Origin: a bacterium
GTDB lineage: Bacteria; Verrucomicrobiota; Verrucomicrobiia; Chthoniobacterales; UBA6821
DNA: 40,773 bases
Reading direction: 5' to 3'
Assembly (NCBI GenBank): GCA_021849805.1
Contig: JAJZSL010000003.1
Span: forward strand, 1-40,773
Shown here: positions 35,184 through 40,773 of the stretch, piece after piece
Layout of the letters: every line of letters begins with the position of its first letter
Position numbering within the stretch: the stretch's first letter is position 1
Program-made: the position numbers and the translations under genes
The notes under the pieces: model-generated
What the model was told of the DNA's origin: nothing
The model's database searches: none
What the model saw: the letters and a program-made list of their open reading frames with translations, nothing else

Positions 35184-36254
35184 ATGAATTCTTCTAACAA
35201 AATAGGAAGTGGTGATTTTCCTGAAGAACTGCTATTGGAAACCTCTTATTCTTCTGTAGGAGAAATCAAAAATCCACTGGCACCTCTTCCTCCACCTGTT
35301 CGTGAGGATGAGAAAGAAGTCGCTTTTGGTGATCATACCATGACTGTTGTGTGGCCTCAGCAAGAGCATCCTAGTGGCCTTCACACGGAATCATTTCAAC
35401 ATGCAGCATCTTCAGGCTCCTTGTCTCATGATGGAGAGCCTATTCATCAGCTTACTCATCTAAAATCAGATTTGCACTTACCTCCTTCAACAAGCTCCAC
35501 AGAAGCTGGAGAGCCTTCGCTGGAAGAGAGAATGCTGCTACGCTCACCTCATTGGACTCCAGAAGCTTCTTTCAGAAACTATGCAACTTTTCCACCACTA
35601 CCCCCTCCTCCCTCGGAGCATGAGGACCTTGATTTCTCAAGACCCTATCAATGGGATCGTCAATCCATCGTAGAGGCTGAATCATTTTATCAAGCAAAAG
35701 CTGAGGAGACTTCCCATGCTGAGTTAAAATTACACTATCAAACCTTATCTTCTTATTTGAGAGCAGCTCTCCATTGCCAAGAAAACTTACATCGTGCTTA
35801 CCAAAGAAGAAAAGCAGACATCATCGGCTGTTATTTCAATGCTTTTACACGTTATTACCAAGATGCTATTACTTCCTTGAGAGTGAATGCAAGAGAAGTG
35901 GCAGCACTGCGGTATCAACAAGCTCGTGAATGTGAGAGAGCTGCCTCTCACTTTGAAGAAGTCATTTCGCTGGTACAACCTGATGCTATAACTGGCCCTC
36001 TGGCTATTAAACTTCGCCATGATGATCGATCAGAAGTGGAGTATAACCTCTCTGCCTTTTCTTTTCAGGAAGCCAACTCCATGAGAAACTATTATGCTAT
36101 GATTACTTCCAAGAAATTGATTGGTGGTTCGAATATTGCCACACTCCAACAGCAAAAAAGTCTTCTAGAAGATGCCTTCAGTCACTTAGAGAATGTGCGG
36201 AGGATTGAAACAAGATCAACGATGATCAATGATCAACCAATTATTTTTATGTAG
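35184..36254 (+). CDS. Pro/Ser-rich protein with C-terminal helical repeat region
   Basis: 356 residues, no named family. Residues ~1-150 are polar and Pro/Ser/Glu-rich (LAPLPPPVRED, TFPPLPPPPSEHED) and likely disordered. Residues ~150-345 are helical. The stretch KADIIGCYFNAFTRYYQDAI then VAALRYQQARECERAASHF matches the 51-residue unit of the protein at 1-807 (RADIVRGYMEALELYREAVA…ASYLNNQGTALSRATQ). The C-terminus matches the broken gene just upstream, so the two are tandem duplicates. No signal peptide or membrane segment. ATG start preceded by an A-rich leader. A MITE-like element begins 22 bases after the stop. Confidence 0.78.
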   Translation: MNSSNKIGSGDFPEELLLETSYSSVGEIKNPLAPLPPPVREDEKEVAFGDHTMTVVWPQQEHPSGLHTESFQHAASSGSLSHDGEPIHQLTHLKSDLHLPPSTSSTEAGEPSLEERMLLRSPHWTPEASFRNYATFPPLPPPPSEHEDLDFSRPYQWDRQSIVEAESFYQAKAEETSHAELKLHYQTLSSYLRAALHCQENLHRAYQRRKADIIGCYFNAFTRYYQDAITSLRVNAREVAALRYQQARECERAASHFEEVISLVQPDAITGPLAIKLRHDDRSEVEYNLSAFSFQEANSMRNYYAMITSKKLIGGSNIATLQQQKSLLEDAFSHLENVRRIETRSTMINDQPIIFM

Positions 36255-36276
36255 TTCTTTCCTCTGGAGGTATAAA

Positions 36277-36444
36277 GTCAAATTACTTAGAAATTAGATG
36301 GAAATTGACTTGATCTTATTTAAAAAAGGCAGCGTTCTCATCCCATCACCTCATTGTTGAGATCGTTGAGATAGCGCTCGGTCTTCGGCCTTGCCTTTTT
36401 TAGAAATCTCTGCACTCTCTCCTGTCATTTCTAAGTAATTTGAC
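36277..36444. mobile_element. MITE-like element, copy 2 (168 bp)
   Basis: Same element as 861-1017, same orientation. The right end (36420-36444) equals the right end of copy 1. The left end matches for 18 bases (GTCAAATTACTTAGAAAT) and then diverges. A subterminal inverted repeat (AAAAAAGGCA against TGCCTTTTTT) extends the hairpin. It is 11 bases longer than copy 1, owing to a doubled GTTGAGAT-like segment. Its last base is the final base of the gcvP stop codon read on the minus strand, so the insertion defines where gcvP ends. Confidence 0.75.
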
Positions 36445-39362
36445 TATAGCGAACAAGAACAGAAGAGGTTCCGATCGCCATAGACATTATCGACACGAGC
36501 GACACTTGGCCAAAATTTCTGTTGCCTCAGCCATGTTGCCGGATAGGCTCCCTGCTGACGCGAGTAAGGTCGATCCCAATGATCTTCTGTAAGAGCCTCA
36601 GCTGTATGTGGAGCACGCTTGAGAGGATTATTAGTACGATCAGCTCTTCCCTCTTCAATGGCAAGAAGTTCCTCATAAATACTAATCATCGCATCGCAGA
36701 AGCGATCGATTTCTTCTTTGGACTCACTCTCTGTGGGCTCTACCATCAAGGTTCCAGGTACGGGCCAGCTCATTGTTGGAGCATGAAATCCATAATCGAT
36801 GAGCCGTTTGGCAACATCCTCCACTTCAATTCCTGCACGTTGTTTCCAAGGCCTCAAATCAAGGATACATTCGTGAGCAACACGACCATGTTCTCCTCGA
36901 TAGAGAATCGAGAAATAGGGCTCCAAGCGCTTTGCAATGTAGTTAGCGCTCAAAATGGCTAGCCCAGTGGCAGCTGCAAGACCATCAGCACCCATCATGC
37001 GAATATACATCCAGCTAATCACACAAATACTAGCACTTCCCCAAGGAGCAGCACTGATTTGAGGATTTTTCATGAAGGACTCTCTATGATCATCGCTTGC
37101 CTGGACTCTCGTTTTGTCGTTCTTCTGATCCTTCCAGCAAGGAGACTCTTCTTCTTGAAAAAAGATTTGAGAAGAGGGCAAATAGGGAGCCAGATGCTCG
37201 GCAACGCAGATAGGTCCAACTCCTGGACCACCACCACCGTGAGGAATACAAAATGTTTTATGAAGATTGAGGTGACAAACATCGGCTCCTAACTCATGTG
37301 GGCGACAAAGCCCAACTTGGGCATTCATGTTGGCTCCATCCATGTAGACTTGGCCGCCTGCTTGATGAACTAAGGCGCAAATTTCTTGGATGGAGGATTC
37401 AAAAACTCCGTGTGTAGAAGGATAGGTCACCATCAGGGCGGCTAAACGATCTTGGTGAAGGAGAATTTTTTCTCTCAAATCAGTAAGATCGATATTTCCT
37501 TGAGTGTCACAGAGGACACCGATGATCTTCATGCCAGCCATGATAGCACTTGCTGGATTGGTTCCGTGAGCTGAATGAGGGATGAGACAAACGTTCCGAT
37601 GTTTCTCTCCTCGATCACGATGATAAGAGCGAATAGCAAGAAGTCCTGCATATTCTCCTTGAGAGCCAGCATTGGGCTGTAAGGAAACGGCATAGAATCC
37701 AGTAATCTGAGCAAGCCAGTTCTCTAGCTGAGAAAAAATTTTCTGATATCCAGCTGCTTGGTCAAGCGGGATGAAGGGGTGGAGACCTGCTAGCTTCTCC
37801 CAACTGAGTGGAATCATTTCGGAGGTCGCATTCAATTTCATCGTGCAGGAACCCAGAGGAATCATCGATGTCGTCAAGGAGAGATCTTTAGATTGAAGAC
37901 GATGAATGTAGCGTAACATCTCCGTTTCACTCTGATAGGAATTGAAAACAGGATGCTGCAGAAAGGGAGTGTTCCTCTTGAGAATAGGAGGCCACTCCCA
38001 ATCATCAGAAGCTGTTGATGGAAAAACTTCAGAAACTTCTCCTGCTTCAAAAAGCTCTAATAATGGAGCTAGTGAAACAACTGTTTCATCAAGAGTAATG
38101 AGGAGTGCTTTTGTTTTTTTTAGGAAACGAAGATTGATTTTTCTAGCAGTAGCTCGTAGCTGTAGGGAGTGATATTGCTCTTCGGTGAGGTCAATGCGAA
38201 GCGTATCAAAAAAAGGAATCGCAGCCACCTTCCATCCTGCATGAGAGAGTGATCTAGCAAGACGTTGAGTTTGCTTATGGATACCAGAAGCAATCGATTT
38301 GAGGCCTTCAGGGCCATGATAAATAGCATACATCGATGCCATAACGGCCAGAAGCACTTGGGCTGTACAAATATTACTCGTTGCTTTCTCACGACGAATA
38401 TGTTGTTCGCGTGTTTGTAAAGCAAGGCGGAGAGCACGTCTTCCTTCAGCATCTCGTGAAACACCAACAAGTCGAGCTGGCAGGCGTCGTTTCCACTCCT
38501 CCCGTATCGCCATAAAAGCCGCGTGAGGCCCCCCATAACCAAGAGGAACTCCAAAACGTTGTGTAGAACCAATAGCAATATCTGCTCCTAACTCTCCTGG
38601 CGGCTTGAGTAAAACCATGGCAAGCGGATCAGAGGCGACAACAGCAAGTCCTCCTGAAGACTTTGTTTTTTCAATAAAAGGACGAGGATCTTCAATAACT
38701 CCCATAGTTGTCGGATATTGAAGGAGAGAACCGCACAATCCTTCTGATGGCATTTCATCGAGGAAACCAACGATTAGTTTGATTCCAAGAGGTTCGGAGC
38801 GAGTTTTTAGGAGTGCTATGGTTTGTGGATGAAGATGTGCATGAGCAAAGAAAAGAGGATGTTTTTTTAAATCAAAACAGAGAGCCATGGCTTCGGCGGC
38901 AGCCGTTGCCTCATCCAAGAGAGAAGCATTAGCGATGGGTAGTCCCATCAAATCACTGATCATTGTCTGAAAATTCAGAAGTGCTTCCAAGCGTCCTTGA
39001 GCGATTTCTGCCTGATAAGGAGTGTAAGCCGTGTACCAGCCAGGATTCTCAAGGATATTACGCCGAATAACAGCAGGAAGATTTGTTCCGTGATATCCCA
39101 TGCCAAGGTAGGTGAGCCATTGTTGGTTCTCAGAAGCCAATTGTTTTAACTCAGCAAGAGCTTCTTCTTCACTAGCTGCAGGTGGGAGATCCAGTGAGAT
39201 TGATGAACGAAGTTTCTGGGGAATGGTTTCATCGAGAAGCTCCTCGATGGTGGAACAACCGAGAAGCGCTAACATGGAGGCTATCGATTGCTCCGTTAAT
39301 CCAACATGCCTTCGAAAAAAAGTTCCTAATGATGGAAATTCAAGTGATGCACCTTCAAGCAT
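36444..39362 (-). CDS. gcvP: Glycine dehydrogenase (decarboxylating), P-protein, single-chain
   Basis: PLP enzyme that decarboxylates glycine and loads aminomethyl onto lipoyl-GcvH. 972 residues, the fused alpha-beta form. N-terminal half: [31 protein letters not shown]-terminal half: [40 protein letters not shown], and the PLP lysine K702 in [18 protein letters not shown]. Two oddities. First, an insertion of about 38 polar residues (~731-768) where E. coli GcvP has a short linker. Second, the C-terminus reads [10 protein letters not shown] then stop, where homologues continue with about seven residues after CSC (CVPISEYQ in E. coli); the stop lies at the MITE junction. Both may be tolerated. 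18 bases after gcvH; gcvT is absent from the window. Confidence 0.95.
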   Translation of the reverse strand: MLEGASLEFPSLGTFFRRHVGLTEQSIASMLALLGCSTIEELLDETIPQKLRSSISLDLPPAASEEEALAELKQLASENQQWLTYLGMGYHGTNLPAVIRRNILENPGWYTAYTPYQAEIAQGRLEALLNFQTMISDLMGLPIANASLLDEATAAAEAMALCFDLKKHPLFFAHAHLHPQTIALLKTRSEPLGIKLIVGFLDEMPSEGLCGSLLQYPTTMGVIEDPRPFIEKTKSSGGLAVVASDPLAMVLLKPPGELGADIAIGSTQRFGVPLGYGGPHAAFMAIREEWKRRLPARLVGVSRDAEGRRALRLALQTREQHIRREKATSNICTAQVLLAVMASMYAIYHGPEGLKSIASGIHKQTQRLARSLSHAGWKVAAIPFFDTLRIDLTEEQYHSLQLRATARKINLRFLKKTKALLITLDETVVSLAPLLELFEAGEVSEVFPSTASDDWEWPPILKRNTPFLQHPVFNSYQSETEMLRYIHRLQSKDLSLTTSMIPLGSCTMKLNATSEMIPLSWEKLAGLHPFIPLDQAAGYQKIFSQLENWLAQITGFYAVSLQPNAGSQGEYAGLLAIRSYHRDRGEKHRNVCLIPHSAHGTNPASAIMAGMKIIGVLCDTQGNIDLTDLREKILLHQDRLAALMVTYPSTHGVFESSIQEICALVHQAGGQVYMDGANMNAQVGLCRPHELGADVCHLNLHKTFCIPHGGGGPGVGPICVAEHLAPYLPSSQIFFQEEESPCWKDQKNDKTRVQASDDHRESFMKNPQISAAPWGSASICVISWMYIRMMGADGLAAATGLAILSANYIAKRLEPYFSILYRGEHGRVAHECILDLRPWKQRAGIEVEDVAKRLIDYGFHAPTMSWPVPGTLMVEPTESESKEEIDRFCDAMISIYEELLAIEEGRADRTNNPLKRAPHTAEALTEDHWDRPYSRQQGAYPATWLRQQKFWPSVARVDNVYGDRNLFCSCSL

Positions 39363-39380
39363 GGAAGAAAAAAGACTTTT

Positions 39381-39770
39381 TTAGGAAGTAATTTGCTGTA
39401 AATAGAGTGATGGCGTGAGGAGCTTCTCTAATTCTTCTGGTATGCTAAGGCGTAGCCGAAATAACCAGCCAGCTCCAAAAGGATCACTATTGATCAGTGA
39501 TGGGTCATGTTGAAGTGATTCATTGACTTTTAGAACCATTCCAGAAGTAGGGGCATAAATATCACTTGCTGCTTTGACAGATTCAACAACTGCTATGGGA
39601 GAGGCAGCAGAAAAATCTTTCCCAACTTCTGGAAGCTCTACATAAACAATATCAGTTAATTCAGCCTGAGCATGTTCCGTAATACCAACAGTAATCACTC
39701 TTTTTTCAGAGTCCTCAAAACGAATCCACTCATGTGTTTTAGTGTAAAGGAGGTCTTTGGGAATATTCAT
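39381..39770 (-). CDS. gcvH: Glycine cleavage system H protein
   Basis: Lipoyl carrier shuttling the aminomethyl group between P, T and L proteins. 129 residues. The lipoylation site is K66 in [46 protein letters not shown], and [15 protein letters not shown] are typical. Co-transcribed with gcvP downstream. In many bacteria gcvT precedes gcvH; here the upstream 212 bases are non-coding apart from a palindrome, so gcvT must be elsewhere or lost. Confidence 0.96.
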   Translation of the reverse strand: MNIPKDLLYTKTHEWIRFEDSEKRVITVGITEHAQAELTDIVYVELPEVGKDFSAASPIAVVESVKAASDIYAPTSGMVLKVNESLQHDPSLINSDPFGAGWLFRLRLSIPEELEKLLTPSLYLQQITS

Positions 39771-39893
39771 TGACCAATTCTAACTAAGACTCAAGAAGAA
39801 GAAAGAGAGAAAATGAATTCACTGCTGTTGAAAACAAAAATGATTGATAGAAGAGTAGTCGTCTAGAAGGTTCTTTCCATCTCCATTACCGTC

Positions 39894-39913
39894 ATTCCTG
39901 CGTACGTAGGAAT
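39894..39913. repeat. 20-bp near-palindrome in the gcvH upstream region
   Basis: ATTCCTGCGTACGTAGGAAT is palindromic except one G/T pair that would still pair as G-U in RNA. With the flanks (CCGTC before, CTA after) it strongly resembles the dispersed GTCATTCC…GGAATC palindromic repeats known from many bacterial genomes. Only one copy is seen here. The rest of 39771-39982 has no convincing gene. Confidence 0.45.
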
Positions 39914-39982
39914 CTAGGAGAATCATCGCTGTAACGTTGATGATTTTTAATCGTTTTTAGAGCATAAAAACAGTTTTGTTTG

Positions 39983-40773
39983 TCAATTTCCACCATCTTG
40001 GGAATGGTGCTTGCCTCCCCGATGGTGATTTTGATCTCCGGGGTTGATACCAGGAGTCTCACCAGGATTGACACCGGGAGTTTCAGCAGGATTGACTCCT
40101 GGGGTTTCTCCGGGATTAACACCAGGGACCTGATCTGTTTTCCCTGGATCAATACCAGGAATCTCTCCTGGATTGACTCCGGGAGTTTCTCCTGGGTTAA
40201 CACCGGGAGTTCCATCAGTTTTGCCGACTTCTCTCCCCTCGGGGTTACCTACGACATGGTTATCAGAGTTGCCAGGGTTGATGCCAGGAGTCTCACCAGG
40301 ATTGACTCCGGGAGTGAAGCCTTCCACAGCGCCAGGGGTGAAGCCAGGAACTACCCCGGGATTGATACCAGGAGTTTCAGCTGGATTGATGCCAGGAGTC
40401 TCTCCTGGGTTAACACCGGGAGTTCCATCAGTTTTGCCGACTTCTCTTCCCTCCGGGTTACCTACAACGTGGTTATCAGGGTTACCAGGGTTGATGCCAG
40501 GAGTCTCACCAGGATTGACTCCGGGAGTGAAGCCTTCTACAACGCCAGGCGTGAAGCCAGGAACTACTCCAGGATTGACACCAGGAGTTTCAGCTGGATT
40601 GACTCCTGGGGTTTCTCCGGGATTAACACCAGGGACCTGATCTGTTTTCCCTGGATCAATACCAGGAATCTCTCCTGGATTGACTCCGGGAGTTTCTCCT
40701 GGGTTAACACCGGGAGTTCCATCAGTTTTGCCGACTTCTCTCCCCTCGGGGTTACCTACGACATGGTTATCAG
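39983..40773 (-). CDS. Pro/Gly/Asn octapeptide-repeat protein, C-terminal part (5' end outside window)
   Basis: The frame is open from the right edge to TGA at 39983-39985, about 262 codons, and its start lies beyond the window; the GTG at 40327 is only an internal codon. It is built from 24-bp units encoding TPGVNPGE or ETPGINPG variants, broken up by the spacer DNHVVGNPEGREVGKTDG, which occurs three times. Smaller variants read EIPGIDPGKTDQVPG, and NPGVVPGFTPGVVEG. It ends in a His/Gly/Gln-rich tail (DQNHHRGGKHHSQDGGN). An extended, surface-exposed or secreted fibre-like protein is plausible; no family recognised. The opposite strand also carries a long repetitive frame (40173-40640), so strand choice is not certain. 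This one runs unbroken through all repeats and has the more water-soluble composition. Confidence 0.6.
   Translation of the reverse strand, partial: DNHVVGNPEGREVGKTDGTPGVNPGETPGVNPGEIPGIDPGKTDQVPGVNPGETPGVNPAETPGVNPGVVPGFTPGVVEGFTPGVNPGETPGINPGNPDNHVVGNPEGREVGKTDGTPGVNPGETPGINPAETPGINPGVVPGFTPGAVEGFTPGVNPGETPGINPGNSDNHVVGNPEGREVGKTDGTPGVNPGETPGVNPGEIPGIDPGKTDQVPGVNPGETPGVNPAETPGVNPGETPGINPGDQNHHRGGKHHSQDGGN
40000..40773. repeat. Nested 24-bp tandem repeats with higher-order units
   Basis: Basic unit 24 bp, of the form CCGGGAGTTTCTCCTGGGTT-AACA with variants. Higher-order blocks are marked by GGTTATCAG-type spacers ending at 40266, 40479 and 40773 (spacings 213 and 294 bp, both multiples of three). 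The 178-bp segments 40089-40266 and 40596-40773 are identical base for base as read. More GC-rich by eye than the rest of the window. Continues past the right edge. Confidence 0.85.

Noticed and set aside
38120-38578. Minus-strand 152-aa frame inside gcvP
   Set aside because: An alternative frame of gcvP, which is conserved throughout.
39892-40215. Minus-strand 107-aa frame in the octapeptide repeats
   Set aside because: A different minus frame of the same 24-bp repeats; the frame ending at 39983 is open across the entire tract and this one is not.
40173-40640. Plus-strand 155-aa PGVSPGLT repeat frame
   Set aside because: Not excluded, but it is interrupted by a stop at 40640 within the repeats while the minus frame continues, so I treat it as the antisense shadow.
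40000-40773. CRISPR array
   Set aside because: Repeats are contiguous 24-bp in-frame units without unique spacers, and no cas genes are present.
1-40773. tRNA, rRNA, riboswitch or classical factor-independent terminators
   Set aside because: I checked the gaps between genes for T-loop-like GGTTCGA sequence, for a glycine riboswitch before gcvH and for GC-rich hairpins with T-runs, and found none convincing.

Overview
This window is a gene-dense, moderately AT-rich stretch of a bacterial chromosome. Conserved metabolic operons alternate with proteins I do not recognise. Protein style (single-chain GcvP, PurS-PurQ-small PurL, a CdsA with a PGIGG signature, RecA, the E1/E2 subunits) points tentatively to the Planctomycetes-Verrucomicrobia-Chlamydiae group, most likely a Verrucomicrobiota-like bacterium. 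Tight gene spacing, a decaying paralogue, short mobile elements and lineage-specific low-complexity proteins would fit a host-associated lifestyle. This placement is inference: no rRNA or tRNA gene is visible. Most start codons lack a Shine-Dalgarno motif, and several genes start with GTG or TTG.

Layout, left to right. 1-1373: the 3' end of a protein built from tandem 51-residue helical repeats, a 157-bp MITE-like element, and a small uncertain ORF. 1727-2954: two coiled-coil proteins with a C-terminal membrane anchor. 3169-6539: pdhA-pdhB-pdhC (2-oxoacid dehydrogenase E1 alpha, E1 beta, E2). 6616-8742: a Ser/Pro-rich protein related to the first gene, and an exported protein with a duplicated domain. 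8960-13249 (minus): an aromatic amino acid operon, read as M42 peptidase, aroB, aroC, tyrA, aroQ. 13366-14127: a Ser-rich unknown. 14279-17471: purS-purQ-purL. 17462-22561 (minus): nadB, panC, secG, dxr, cdsA. 22691: recA. 24029-28148: a four-gene overlapping lipid-modification cluster (FAD oxidoreductase, DUF1365, CFA synthase-like, DUF1295). 28143-32975 (minus): a MarR/DeoR/SufR-like regulator, galE, tatD, an amino-acid-type ABC permease and ATPase, and a lone exbB. 33057-34124: a second CFA-like methyltransferase. 34124-36254: a broken and an intact member of the repeat-protein family in tandem. 36277-36444: the second MITE copy, abutting the stop codon of gcvP. 36444-39770 (minus): gcvH-gcvP. 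39983-40773 (minus): the C-terminal part of a Pro/Gly/Asn octapeptide-repeat protein running off the right edge.

The housekeeping genes cover acetyl-CoA formation, the glycine cleavage system (P and H proteins only), chorismate and tyrosine synthesis, FGAM synthesis for purines, NAD and pantothenate precursors, isoprenoid and phospholipid precursors, and protein export. The most unusual content is the dispersed family of Ser/Pro-rich proteins carrying the ~51-residue repeat (1-807, 6616-7806, 34124-35118, 35184-36254). Both MITE-like copies sit just downstream of members of this family. The second copy appears to have cut off the last residues of GcvP.
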